From: Aedes albopictus
Lineage: Eukaryota > Arthropoda > Insecta > Diptera > Culicidae
Assembly: GCF_035046485.1 (NCBI RefSeq)
Contig: NC_085137.1
Span: forward strand, 442,622,334 to 442,686,333
Reading direction: 5' to 3'
DNA length: 64,000 nucleotides
Shown here: one piece after another, positions 34,267 to 44,518 of the stretch
How the letters are laid out: each line of letters starts with the position of its first letter
How positions within the stretch are numbered: the stretch's first letter is position 1
The notes under the pieces: model-generated
The model's input: only the letters and a program-made list of their open reading frames with translations
What the model was told of the DNA's origin: nothing
Databases searched by the model: none
Made by a program: the position numbers and the translations under genes

Positions 34267-35493
34267 ATGGCGACCGGTGAAAGGATGGTGTCATTCCCAA
34301 GGCTGAATGGGACAAATTACGACAATTGGAGCTTTCGGATGAAGCTGCTCCTTTTGAAGGAAGGTAATTGGACCGTGATCAGCGAGGAGAAGCCTGAAGA
34401 AGAAGAAAACGCGGTGGATTGGAACAACAGGAACGACCAAGCGATGGCAACAATTGGTTTGGCAGTGGAGGACAGTCAACTGATCCACATCCGGAAGGCC
34501 AAATCAGCAGCAGAAGCATGGAAAAACTTGGAGACTTTCCACGTAAAGCGGACGCTCACTACGAAGGTGTCTCTAATGAGGAAAATCTGCCGTCTCAGAC
34601 TTGAACGAGGCGGAGATATGGAAACGCATATCAGTCGTCTAACGGAGCTCTTCGAAAAGCTAAACAATTTGCAGGAGGACAAGATACTGGATGATCATTG
34701 GCTCGTCGCGATATTATTTAGCAGCCTACCTGATGAATACGAGACGCTCGTCACTGCACTGGAAGCACGTCCAGATGAAGATTTAACCTTGAACCTGGCC
34801 AAAGGAAAGTTGCTGGACGAGTGGCAGAAACGGAAAAATCGTTTTGAAGATGACGACGACGCGGAGACGGCTTTGCATGCCAGATCAAGTGCTAGTAGTG
34901 TGGTGAAGTGTTTCTTCTGCAAAAAGTCCGGCCATAAGAAGTTTGAGTGTGAAAAGTATAAGGACTGGAAGAAGAATAAGGACACAAAGCAAGAAGAAGA
35001 AAAGGTCAACAGTGTAGTAAATGCGCCGGATGAAGATTGCCACTGGGCATTTGTCGCAGCTAGTTCTTCATCAACTGAAGGGTTGTGGCTTCTAGACTCG
35101 GGCGCGACGTGCCACATAGTGAATCACCGTGACTTTTTCGATGATCTTGATGACACTGTTCGAGAGGTGGTATACGTGGCTAATGGTGCGAAGGTGGTGG
35201 CCAAAGGTCGTGGGCGCGGTGTGATGAAAGTTGTGGATGACAAGAACCGATGCCGAGTTATCACTGTAGAAGAAGCTTTATTTGTCCCGGAAATGAACAC
35301 TAATCTGCTGTCTGTGAAAATGCTTGTGCGCAAAGGTTATGTGGTGACGTTTGATAGCAAGGGAGCTACAATCGCTCGCGATGGGGTTGTCGGAGCTGTT
35401 GGAAATAAAAACACAGGCGAGGCTTTCTGTTTCCGAACCCAGGCACTGACTGATATCGCTACCAGCTCAGTGCCTCTCCTTTATTCAATCTAG
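34267..35493 (+). CDS. Copia gag-protease, 5' part of gag-pol interrupted by TRIM
   Basis: It begins MATGERMVSFPRLNGTNYDN, a typical copia gag start. The zinc knuckle is CFFCKKSGHKKFEC (Cys215, Cys218, His223, Cys228). The aspartic protease motif LLDSGATCHI has DSGA at 277-280. Residues up to about 376 are copia. The rest of the 408-residue frame, from VGNKNTGEAF on, is read through the inserted LTR and ends at a stop inside it. The element could therefore make gag and protease but not a full pol protein in its present state. The start is the first ATG after the primer site and gives the expected gag N-terminus. Confidence 0.92.
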   Translation: MATGERMVSFPRLNGTNYDNWSFRMKLLLLKEGNWTVISEEKPEEEENAVDWNNRNDQAMATIGLAVEDSQLIHIRKAKSAAEAWKNLETFHVKRTLTTKVSLMRKICRLRLERGGDMETHISRLTELFEKLNNLQEDKILDDHWLVAILFSSLPDEYETLVTALEARPDEDLTLNLAKGKLLDEWQKRKNRFEDDDDAETALHARSSASSVVKCFFCKKSGHKKFECEKYKDWKKNKDTKQEEEKVNSVVNAPDEDCHWAFVAASSSSTEGLWLLDSGATCHIVNHRDFFDDLDDTVREVVYVANGAKVVAKGRGRGVMKVVDDKNRCRVITVEEALFVPEMNTNLLSVKMLVRKGYVVTFDSKGATIARDGVVGAVGNKNTGEAFCFRTQALTDIATSSVPLLYSI

Positions 35494-35595
35494 GTATAAC
35501 ATATTTACAATTTATTTCCATTTACCTGCCAGTTGATACCTAGCTCTCCACTGAGCTGTGTGATGCACCTCCAAGGATATACCTACCATTCAACA
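35397..35595 (-). repeat. TRIM LTR (3' LTR in element orientation)
   Basis: On the plus strand it runs TGTTGGAAATAAA to CATTCAACA. It carries the stop codon that ends the copia gag-protease frame. Confidence 0.92.
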
Positions 35596-36069
35596 CTCCT
35601 CCTCATCACACACTCTCAGATCCGACGCGTCCCGAGCTTCACCTGGCCACGTACTCCTCCAGCCTACCGAGCTCCTCCTTAGCAACCGAGCTACCAGACT
35701 CCTCCTGGCTCCAAGCAGACTCTGCTACCAGGCCCTGGCTCCAAGCTACGTCTGCTACTAAGAGGCTACCAAGCTCCTCCTGGCTCGAAGCGTCTTCCGC
35801 CTCAAGTACCTTCTGCCATCCAGCTCCAGCGTCCATCGATCAGCCAGCACCCTCTGCCTCTTGGTTCCAGCGCAGGTCCCACACGGCTATCAATCCTCAC
35901 CGAGTGTTGGTCCCCTCACCGCATCTTGGTGTCTCAACGAATATTGGCACCAGGCCTCATCGCATCTTGACACCTCATCGGGTATTGGCCTCCTCATCGT
36001 ATCTTGGATACCGCATCTCGGTTTCCTCGCTTCCCGAACCACCACCAGGGCGTCCCTGGGCCCATAACC

Positions 36070-36268
36070 TGTTGGAAATAAAAACACAGGCGAGGCTTTC
36101 TGTTTCCGAACCCAGGCACTGACTGATATCGCTACCAGCTCAGTGCCTCTCCTTTATTCAATCTAGGTATAACATATTTACAATTTATTTCCATTTACCT
36201 GCCAGTTGATACCTAGCTCTCCACTGAGCTGTGTGATGCACCTCCAAGGATATACCTACCATTCAACA
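36070..36268 (-). repeat. TRIM LTR (5' LTR in element orientation)
   Basis: I found no difference between this copy and the one at 35397-35595. It is adjacent to the primer binding site at 36057-36069. Confidence 0.92.
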
Positions 36269-39070
36269 GGAGCTTATGCGGACCTCAAGCACAATTTGTT
36301 TGTCATGCGAGTCTCCGGAGAATCGGCATCCCTTGTGCAAAAGGGCAGTGACTGTGTTCATGGTTGGCACCGTAGGTTGGGGCACAGAAACTGCGATGCG
36401 ATTGTAAAGTTGTGTGAATTGGCCGATGGTTTTGATGTCGCGGAGTGCAAATGTAACGATGTTTGTGAAGTGTGCGTGAGGGGTAAAATGCACCGAAGCC
36501 CTTTCCCGAAGGAATCAGAGAGCAAGTCGTCAGCTGTATTGGATCTGGTGCATACAGATATTTGCGGTCCGATGCGCACTGCGACTTTGGGTGGCCGAAA
36601 GTATTTTCTCACCTTCACGGACGACTACAGCAGATACACTGTGGTCTACATTGTGCGACGAAAATCGGAAACGTTGGAGAAGATCAAAGAATTTGTGGAG
36701 ATGGCAAAAACCCAATTCGGTCGGAAGCCGAAAATTCTTCGGTCTGATCGAGGCGGTGAATACATCGGAAACCAGGTGAGAAACTATCTTAAATCAAATG
36801 GTATCGTTGGTCAGCTTACAGTGCCCTACTCACCCCAGCAAAATGGGGTAGCCGAAAGGAAAAACCGGTACATTGTTGAAATGGCACGATGTATGCTTAT
36901 TGATGCGAAGTTAGATGATCGTTTTTGGGGAGAGGCGGTGGTTACGGCAAATCACATGCAAAACCGTCTACCGTCTCGTTCGATTCAGGGCACTCCATAT
37001 GAACGTTGGTTTGGGCGTAAACCGGATCTCAGCGATATTAGACCATTTGGCATTGATGTCTATTGCCATGTGCCGAAACAAAAACGAGGGAAATTGGACG
37101 AAAAAGCTGTCAAGCTGAAGTTTATGGGGTACAGCGAAGACACAAAAGGGTATCGTTTAGTGGATGTCCATACCGGTAAAGTGACAATAAGTAGGGATGT
37201 TCGATTCCTAAACACTTTTGATCCTATTAAGAAGTCTGAGGAAAATGAAGTGGTTGTGCCATTGCATGTTTCGCATCCTCGTTCACATCAAGTTGTACCA
37301 GAAGACATTGCAGTAATAACTGACGACGAGCCTGACGACGATCCTGACGACTTCTGGGTTGATACTGAGTGCTTCTTGGATAACAATCCTAATGACGACG
37401 AACCTTTTCAGGACCCGCTGAACCAGCCGGTGGAAGACCCGTTACAACTGCCAGTTCGGCGATCAGAGCGAGCAACTAGAGGTGTTCTTCCGCAGAGGTA
37501 CGCGTGTGTAGCAGAGGAGGAGACTGAGCCACGAAACTACGACGAGTCGCAAAGTAGTATTCACAAGGGTCAATGGCGGAATGCCATGCTTGAAGAGCTG
37601 GAGTCAATTAAATCTAATGATGTCTGGGATATTGTTGATCTGCCACCAGGGAGGCGAGCACTAGGAAGCAAATGGGTATATAAGCTGAAGCGGGATTCGG
37701 ACGGCAACATTAGACGTTTCAAGGCTCGGCTCGTTGCCCAAGGTTTCAACCAGCGGTATGGAAGCGAGTACGACGAAATCTTTGCACCGGTGGTACGATT
37801 GACAACATTTCGAGCCCTTCTGTCGGTCTCAGCGAAAAGAGGAATGATAGTACAACAATATGATGTCAAGTCAGCTTTCCTTCACGGCAACCTTGAGGAG
37901 GAGATCTTCATCCGTCAGCCACCGGGATTTGTTGTAAAAGGTGCGGAAGGCAAGGTTTGCCGGCTGAAGAAGAGTTTGTATGGATTGAAGCAAGCGGCGC
38001 GGTCCTGGAATAATCGGCTTCATGAAGTTCTAGTGGGCGAAGGATTTGAGAGATGTGATTCGGATCCCTGTCTTTATCGTAAGCAAGTCGGGGATAAATT
38101 GTGTTTCGTACTTGTGTACGTAGACGATTTGATCGTTTCAAGTGACGACAAGGCCATCGTGGATTCTCTGGAGCAGAGTTTGAAGAAAAACTTCGCTATC
38201 AGCTGCCTAGGACACGTTCGGCAGTACCTTGGTGTTGAAGTAGGACAGGATGAAGGAGGAGACTACTATATCAGCCAGCAGCGATATATCGCCGATGTCG
38301 TCAAATCTGCCGGTTTGGAGGACGCTAAAGTGTCAGCGATTCCGCTTGATACAGGATATGAAAAGCAAGATCAAGATCCAAACGTTCTACCTGACAATCA
38401 CGAATATCAACGTCTGATAGGGAAGTTATTGTTTATTGCTGTGAACTCACGCCCGGATATCGCTGCTTCCGTGTCTATCCTTAGCAGGAAAACCAGTAAA
38501 CCTACTCAACGTGACTGGAACGAGGTTAAGAGAGTCATACGCTATTTAAAGGGAACCGCAAATCTGCAACTTCGCCTAAGTTACACTACCGACGGATCAG
38601 GACTGGTCGGTTATGCAGATGCCGACTGGGCGGAGTGTCGAGATGGCCGCAAATCGAATAGTGGCTTCGTATTCCAGTATAACGGTGGCACGATTTCGTG
38701 GGCGTGTCGCAAACAAGCTTGTGTGTCACTTTCGACAGCAGAAGCCGAATTTGTGGCTTTAGCGGAGGCCTCACAGGAAGCCCTATGGCTTAAACGATTG
38801 CTGACTGATTTAGGTGAGACTGTGACCACAGTTCGGATGAACGACGATAATCAAAGCTGTCTACGAATGCTCGACTGTGACAAGTTTAGCAACCGCACAA
38901 AACATATCGATACCAAGTATTACTTCACTAAGGACCTGAAGCAAACTGGAGTAATGGAGTTCCAATACTGCCCGAGTGAACTAATGAGAGCTGATCTTCT
39001 AACAAAACCACTCGCAAGGATCCGGCTAGGTGTGCTGAGGAAGCTGTGTGGCCTTGATGTCATGATCTGA
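36206..39070 (+). CDS. Copia pol: integrase, reverse transcriptase, RNase H (3' part of gag-pol)
   Basis: The frame opens in the TRIM LTR and reads copia sequence from 36269. In order it shows the pre-integrase zinc region (HGWHRRLGHRN, then CEVCVRGK), the integrase core (HTDICGP, RSDRGGEY, QQNGVAERKNR), a C-terminal integrase extension rich in Asp, RT (ALGSKWVYKLK, YDVKSAFLHGNL, LVYVDDLIVSS) and RNase H (YADADWAECRDGRKSNSG, LSTAEAEF, RTKHIDTKYY). It ends ADLLTKPLARIRLG and a short tail, as usual in copia. No stop or frameshift lies within it. The apparent start at 36206 belongs to the inserted LTR and is not a natural start. Confidence 0.94.
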   Translation: MIPSSPLSCVMHLQGYTYHSTGAYADLKHNLFVMRVSGESASLVQKGSDCVHGWHRRLGHRNCDAIVKLCELADGFDVAECKCNDVCEVCVRGKMHRSPFPKESESKSSAVLDLVHTDICGPMRTATLGGRKYFLTFTDDYSRYTVVYIVRRKSETLEKIKEFVEMAKTQFGRKPKILRSDRGGEYIGNQVRNYLKSNGIVGQLTVPYSPQQNGVAERKNRYIVEMARCMLIDAKLDDRFWGEAVVTANHMQNRLPSRSIQGTPYERWFGRKPDLSDIRPFGIDVYCHVPKQKRGKLDEKAVKLKFMGYSEDTKGYRLVDVHTGKVTISRDVRFLNTFDPIKKSEENEVVVPLHVSHPRSHQVVPEDIAVITDDEPDDDPDDFWVDTECFLDNNPNDDEPFQDPLNQPVEDPLQLPVRRSERATRGVLPQRYACVAEEETEPRNYDESQSSIHKGQWRNAMLEELESIKSNDVWDIVDLPPGRRALGSKWVYKLKRDSDGNIRRFKARLVAQGFNQRYGSEYDEIFAPVVRLTTFRALLSVSAKRGMIVQQYDVKSAFLHGNLEEEIFIRQPPGFVVKGAEGKVCRLKKSLYGLKQAARSWNNRLHEVLVGEGFERCDSDPCLYRKQVGDKLCFVLVYVDDLIVSSDDKAIVDSLEQSLKKNFAISCLGHVRQYLGVEVGQDEGGDYYISQQRYIADVVKSAGLEDAKVSAIPLDTGYEKQDQDPNVLPDNHEYQRLIGKLLFIAVNSRPDIAASVSILSRKTSKPTQRDWNEVKRVIRYLKGTANLQLRLSYTTDGSGLVGYADADWAECRDGRKSNSGFVFQYNGGTISWACRKQACVSLSTAEAEFVALAEASQEALWLKRLLTDLGETVTTVRMNDDNQSCLRMLDCDKFSNRTKHIDTKYYFTKDLKQTGVMEFQYCPSELMRADLLTKPLARIRLGVLRKLCGLDVMI

Positions 39071-39088
39071 AGTTACGATCCACGTGTT

Positions 39089-39097
39089 GAGGAGGAG
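39089..39097 (+). promoter_or_regulatory. Copia polypurine tract
   Basis: GAGGAGGAG lies directly before the 3' LTR and should prime plus-strand DNA synthesis. The TRIM carries the same tract. Confidence 0.75.
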
Positions 39098-39341
39098 TGT
39101 TGGCGGATGGCAACACAGATCGTATGAGTAAATATAATGCAAATTTGATGACGTTTTGTTTTAGTGTGTACCTTTCTGACTTGTTTATATTTTTGAATTC
39201 GCTCTTGATCATTCTGAAAAATGTAACCGCGTGCCGTTGAGCAAGATTATTTTTTCCAAATCTTTTTTTCAATAAATACCCGTGTATTCCGTAATAAACT
39301 GCGTGTTTTCCGATCGATCCGAAACCTGCCTCTGCCCAACA
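39098..39341 (+). repeat. Copia 3' LTR
   Basis: 244 bp, from TGTTGGCGG to CCCAACA, followed by the second CAATT target duplication. Confidence 0.93.
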
Positions 39342-39930
39342 CAATTGAAATCAGATTCCTTCTAACTTGTTGTGATGGTTGTAATATTAGTTGTTTAATT
39401 AAGAATTTAAATCAATTTAAATTGTAGACTGCAGTGAACAATGCCTATATACTTTCGTAAGGATTTTCATTCTCATTTCAACCGGTAAACTGAATGGGTT
39501 TTGAATGAAAATCATCCATGTAAAGATTTGTTTTGATTCTGAATAGTATGATTATAGTGGTCGCTCTGGATGATTTTCATACCGTCTGTTTTGATTCTGT
39601 CAGATCAGCTCTTGAATGACAAAAATCCAAAAATCATCTGATTTTAGGCATGGGGCTCGGATGAGGCAATCTTCATTCAATTTATGGCGGGGATTTTCGT
39701 TCAGTGAAGATAAGAAAGATTTTCCGTGTAAATTTCATCGAACTTCATCGCCGACTGAGTTTCTGAATGATGATGATTGTGATGATTGATGATCAGCCAG
39801 GAAAGTTTGACAGTTGAGCTCAAACGTGTAAAGAAATTTGTGTTTTGGTTCCGTACGCAGCAGATTTCCTGCTGAAATTGTTGAAATTAGTTGAATTCCA
39901 GTGAAATTCCGGAATATAACAGTGTGCATA

Positions 39931-40474
39931 ATGGCAGCCGCAGTAGCCCCGATGCGCCCGTGGAATCCGACATTCCAGCACGCCGACCGGGAACGGTGGG
40001 TTTGCATCTATCCGGCGTACATCAACAAGAAGAAAACCCGTCAGGAGGGACGTCGCATCCCGAAGGAGCAGTGCGTTGATAATCCGTCCTTCCAGGAGAT
40101 CCGGGACGTGATGCATTCGCTGAATCTGAACGTGATTGTGGAAAATAAGCAGTATTCGCGGGAAAAGAGCAAGGTGGGTGTTGTGAATTGACTTTTGTTT
40201 CCTAAGATAAAATACGAGGGACGTGGCATTTGTTTTGTAGGAACTGGCCTACCGTGGACGGATCCGTGTGCAATTGAGGAACAACGACGGAAGCCCAATT
40301 CTGAAGGAGTATCCCAGCAGAGACAGTTTACTGGTCTTTTTAGGAAAGATGATTCCGCAGCTAAAGTCCAGACAGGGCAAGCCGGCGGAACCACTAGCAC
40401 AGGCTAGCAGTTCCGGAGGAGGTGGGAGCGGTGGCGGACAATCTCACAAGAAGGGCAAGGGAAAGCGACGATAG
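39931..40474 (+). CDS. SRP19: Signal recognition particle 19 kDa protein (SRP19), two exons
   Basis: It binds SRP RNA at helices 6 and 8 and prepares it for SRP54 in the particle that targets secretory proteins to the ER. Exon 1 is 39931-40173 (donor GTGGGT) and exon 2 is 40241-40474 (acceptor TTTTGTAG), both phase 0, giving 158 residues against about 144 in human. Recognisable segments are ERWVCIYPAYINKKKT, the basic stretch GRRIPKEQCV, and RGRIRVQLRN at the exon 2 start. The C-terminus is a Gly/Ser-rich linker followed by a Lys/Arg tail (HKKGKGKRR), common in SRP19. I chose the ATG of MAAAVAPMRPW; an in-frame ATG 30 bases upstream would add 10 unlikely residues. The intron is 67 bases. A CACTGAAC MITE ends 225 bases upstream. 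Confidence 0.96.
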
Positions 40475-40755
40475 AGAGGTAGGTTTTTGGTTCGGTTCTA
40501 ATTACTTGAGGTTTATAACATGTGCAAATGAATTACGATTGTTTGGACGTCGGTGAGTTCATTTTACAGAGCTGAAAAGAATGACCTTGCCTTGGACCTT
40601 GTTATATTTTTCCCGTTTCTCCCTTCGTAATATTGAATAATGGTAATCTTAATCATGCAAATTGTTTTTCGATGACTACAATTTCCATAAAAATAGTTTA
40701 TAACTGCCAGGCTTACGTTAAATCTATTAAATACAATACAATTCAATACAGTGCC

Positions 40756-41789
40756 CCGTGGGTTGAAGTGCAATTATCAACTGTATGCTGATGATCTGCA
40801 GATCTACATATCTGGTGAAATTCGGGACGTAGATCAGCTTATCACGAGTATTAACGACAATCTGGAGATTATAGAACGATGGGCGAAACAGAACTCACTC
40901 TTCCCGAACCCCAAGAAGACGCAGGCAATAGTTTTTTGCAAGGAAGGTTCAGTAACACCAGCGACGAGCATCGTATTCTGCAGAGAGCGCATTCCATTGG
41001 CCGACTTCGTGGTGAATCTTGGACTGAAAATGGACTGCAACTTGAAATGGAATCGGCAAGTGAATGACGTGACAGCGAAGGTTTTCGGTACGCTGAAGAC
41101 ATTTCGAAGATTTGCCTCCGTCCTGACAATGGAAACTCGAAGAAAACTTGTGCAGTCTGTGATAATTCCTTTCTTTACTTACTGCGACGTCATATACCAT
41201 CCCGGTCTATCAGCTGCACTGCGTGACCAACTGAACCGATGTTTCAAGGCATCTGTTCGCTTCGTACACAGCATGAGGCGGCGTGAATCCACAGCTGCAG
41301 TTAGGAATACAATATTAGGACACGACTTGGAAACTCACTACCAGAACAGGATCAGCTGCTTCATACGTCAGGGATACGCAGGAACATTACCTGCATACCT
41401 ACAACAGCATTTAAGAAGAGGACACCTGGAAAGACTTTGTACATTCTTGATTCCACAACATTCAACGACAAAAAGAAAAAGCATTTTGATCGCAGGTGTA
41501 ATTCACTGGAATCAGCTTCCTTTAACTATAAGACAACTGCCAACTATCAGTTCATTCAAAGCAGCACTAGATAGACGTTAAAGTGTGTATGTAGAGATAT
41601 GTAGGTGTTTAAAGATAAGAAGTCAAATTAGCATAGGTTGAATAGGATTAATTTTTATTCTGTTATTATTAACTGTAACTATTGCACTCCTAATGTTAAC
41701 TCAAAATGTTGTTTTTCCTTGACCTGAAAAAAGGGTACTACCTACAGGCTTACGTATGTTCAATAAAAATTACAATTACAATTACAAAT
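40756..41789 (+). mobile_element. 5'-truncated LINE with TSD
   Basis: TACAGTGCC flanks it at 40747-40755 and 41790-41798. The insert starts inside an RT gene and ends with a short tandem of ATTACA units, the 3' tail. AATAAA lies just before the tail. It is a typical incomplete reverse-transcription product. It lies about 280 bases beyond the SRP19 stop in the same orientation. Confidence 0.88.
40757..41581 (+). pseudogene. LINE reverse transcriptase C-terminal half
   Basis: About 275 residues are open. The frame starts just before the catalytic YADD (QLYADDLQIY) and continues through the thumb region (FPNPKKTQAIVF, FVVNLGLKMDCNLKW) to a conserved C-terminus (GVIHWNQLPLTIRQL). The CR1/L2-like style of this end is my reading. 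RT fingers and endonuclease are missing, so it cannot be autonomous. The reading frame has no stop, which suggests a fairly recent insertion. Confidence 0.85.
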
Positions 41790-41798
41790 TACAGTGCC

Positions 41799-42284
41799 AT
41801 GAATTGCATATCAGTCCCATGTTTGCTGAATTTCCTATTATGATTGTTCGAGCATTCATTAAAAAGGTCCATAGGTGTTGTCCGTTCCGTACCCTTTTAG
41901 ATTCAAGACAAGACTTTTTCGTTTATTCCATATAGATCTTAGAGTTAATCTTACTTTCCAAAAACTAATGCATTTGGCCTAGCTTCGATTTAATCAATCA
42001 GGGACGATCGGCAAGTAAGTTGTAAAAAAGATGAGGCGCAGTGTCAGTCAGGGACACTAATGGTTTGTAATTTGACCTTCTGTTCGCACGGGTCTGCTGG
42101 ATACAACTCAGCATGGTGCAATGATTAAATGACCTAAACAGTTTTAAGTATAGCCATTCAAGGTTGGCTCATAGGAATTCAAAATGTCTTTTTGAAACAC
42201 AATTGGCTAATACTTATTCTTAAGCAATATCAATTCATACAAATCCAGATTAATGAGGCGAGGCTGCCTATTTTCTGTATTGTA
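41799..42284. other. Intergenic, nothing recognised
   Basis: AT-rich spacer between two LINE insertions. I see no coding potential. Confidence 0.4.
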
Positions 42285-43007
42285 TCAGGTATCAGAAGCC
42301 CGGCTCCAGAGGCACGTTATCCTCCATTTGGGACATTTGTGCCATCGCTAAAATAATAGCCTGTTTCATCATCTACCTGAAAGAAAAGGAAGGAAATAAG
42401 GATAGGGATGGAGATAAGGACAGGTAGGGAAATAGGAAAAGTATCCTGGAAGAGGATGCTAACGCATAAGCGTGCCACAATGGGTTCAAATAGCGCCCTG
42501 AAAAGGGCACTGTAATAACGCATAAAGCGAAAGAGAGCCTATAGCTCTTTACCACAGCGGGTTAAGAACAATAGAATATCTTTAATATTCAGGTCTCTGA
42601 AGTCAGTTTCACTTAATAAGTGTTTACCGAATACTCGGAAACGCAGTTGCGCAAAAACTGGACAGTTACATATCAAATAATACGAAGTTCCATAATCGGA
42701 TTCATAGCTATCACATGCAAATGAATCAGCTTGCTGAATATTCGCCATGCGATAGCTGAGTTGGCAGTGGCCAGTCAATGCTTTGATCAGAATGCTGCAA
42801 TTCTGCTTTGACAGATTTGTAAGATACTTCGCCACCCTTGGAGATGGCTCAATACATACAATTTGGTTTGACGACATGACTCCAAACTATTCCAGTATTG
42901 TCTGTGTTGAGTAGCAGCCCAGGTGTGAATCTGAAGCTTTACCCAACACTTCGGTATCGGAATAGCGGGCTCAGGGCCAATGAAGGCATGTGATGCTCCA
43001 GTACGAG

Positions 43008-43568
43008 CTAACTCATCAGCCAATTCATTTCCAGAGATGGAAGAATGGCCAGGTACCCAAGTGCTTTAATAGCAGCTTGGCTATCTGAACAGAAGTATAT
43101 TACTTTGCCCATTACGTGCTGCTGAAGTGTCGATTGCACTCCGCACATAAGAGCAAAGATTTCGGCCTGCAAAACGGTGCAGTGTCTACCAAGTGAGTAA
43201 GACTGATACAGCCTTAGATCACGAGAATAAACACCAGCACCTGCTCGACCTTCGAGAAGGGAGCCATCAGTGTAACATACGATGCCGTCTGAAATACTTC
43301 TTTCCAGATATCCAGATATCCACTCTTCCCGAGAAGGGAATTTCGTGGAAAATGTCCTATATGGGAAATTACAAGCAATTGTAAGATCACTAGGAGCAAG
43401 GACAATTTTGTCCCAATTCACAGGAGTTTCATCTAGTAAACCGAGTACCCGTAGACGGTAAGTGCAAGAAAGTGCTTCTTGTTTGAGATGAATGTGTAGT
43501 GGAGCAACGTCAAAGAGAACTTCAAGCGCTGCCGTGGGAGTTGAAGAGAACGCTTCAGACATCGCCAT
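43008..43568 (-). pseudogene. LINE RNase H domain region
   Basis: This is an open segment of the LINE. Catalytic-type residues are visible as the Asp of YTDGS, the Glu of AEIFAL and the Asp of SDSQAA. It is in a different frame from the neighbouring RT piece, so at least one indel separates them. Confidence 0.8.
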
Positions 43569-44032
43569 TAAGTAAGTACATTCTTTGGAGATGGCCTAAC
43601 TTTGATTGGACCGTTCTCATTTCGCCCTTTTGCCACCACACAATACATCCATAAGCCAATATTGGCCGAACAACAGTTGTGTAGATCCATTTGATATACT
43701 TGGGTTTTAGACCCCAAGTTGTACCAAAGGTTCGCCGGCATTGCCCGAAGGCCATGCAAGCTTTCTTGATTCTGAACTCAATGTGAGGTGTCCAGGAAAG
43801 CTTGGAATCAAGAATGACTCCAACGTACTTTACTTGTTCAGTCACATCGATTTCAGAATCAAAGAGACGCAAAGGTCGAACGCCATTACGGTTTCGCCTT
43901 TCCGTGAAAAGAACAATAGATGTTTTACTCGGATTAACCGAAAGGCCATATTGGCGACACCAACCCTCAACTACCTGAAGGGCGCTTTGCATCAGGTCGA
44001 AAAGGGTGGTGATACACATACCAACTAACAAT

Positions 44033-44502
44033 TAGAGATGGTCGGGTTTCAGATTTTACAGACCCGAACCCGAACAATTTTTAATTTCAAAACCCGGACC
44101 CGACCCTAGCCCGAGCATTTTTTGTTCCGTCAAACCTTGACCCGACCCGAACCCGAAAAATTTTCGTCGGTCAAACCCGAACCCGACCCGAACCCGAGAA
44201 AATATTTGTCAATAAACCCGATCAAAACCCGAGTTAAAAAATGATTGTTAAATGTATCGGATATAACAAATAAACCATTTTTCTGAATACTAATTTATCT
44301 ACACTGGTACCAAACCCGACTTGAACCCGACGTTTTTCAAACCCGACCCGACCCGTACCCGAAAATTTTGAAATTATTCAAACCCGGACCCGACCCAAAC
44401 CCGAGTTTTTTAAAATATCTATGCCCGAACCCGACCCGTACCCGTCGGGTTCGGGTTCGAGTCGGATTTCGGGTTTGAAAACCCGAAACCTGACCATCTC
44501 TA
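44033..44502. mobile_element. hAT-like MITE, 470 bp, 8-bp TSD
   Basis: Ends are TAGAGATGGTCGGGTTTC and, inverted, TAGAGATGGTCAGGTTTC. CTAACAAT lies at 44025-44032 and 44503-44510. The interior is built from many copies of CCCGACCCGAACCCG-like units on both strands, giving strong strand asymmetry. It is inserted in the RT region of the LINE. Confidence 0.88.
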
Positions 44503-44518
44503 CTAACAATGATAGGTA

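Larger units (their letters stand above)
35397..36268 (-). mobile_element. TRIM-like non-coding LTR element (872 bp) inside copia
   Basis: Two 199-bp LTRs (35397-35595 and 36070-36268) appear identical base for base. They flank a 474-bp interior, and GGAGC is duplicated at 35392-35396 and 36269-36273. The element lies in reverse orientation. On the minus strand the upstream LTR is followed by GGTTATGGGCCCA (36069-36057), the copia-type primer site, and the downstream LTR is preceded by GATGAGGAGGAG (35607-35596), a polypurine tract. The interior has no gag or pol and is C/T-rich on the plus strand, with only chance frames. The identical LTRs argue for a very recent insertion, later than copia itself. 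Confidence 0.93.
33921..39341 (+). mobile_element. Ty1/copia LTR retrotransposon, nearly intact, 5.4 kb
   Basis: LTRs at 33921-34165 and 39098-39341 differ at only two places that I can see (one A in a run and one T/C). A CAATT duplication flanks the element. It has a tRNA-iMet half-type primer site, a polypurine tract and one gag-pol frame. The only evident break is a second LTR element at 35397-36268. Counting bases without that insert and one copy of its 5-bp TSD leaves a frame of 1,309 codons including the stop, so the host copia was intact when hit. Confidence 0.95.
33177..39706. mobile_element. CACTGAAC-type MITE (about 1.1 kb) split by a copia element
   Basis: The left end is CACTGAACGAAAACGCCCGC. 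The right end, inverted, is CACTGAACGAAAATCCCCGC. Removing the copia insertion (33921-39341 with one 5-bp TSD) leaves about 1.1 kb. A second copy in the opposite orientation lies at 44519-45423. There is no coding capacity. The right end lies 225 bases upstream of the SRP19 start codon. Confidence 0.8.

Noticed and set aside
34419..38829. Numerous alternative frames inside copia
   Set aside because: All overlap the gag-pol frame, which carries every conserved motif.
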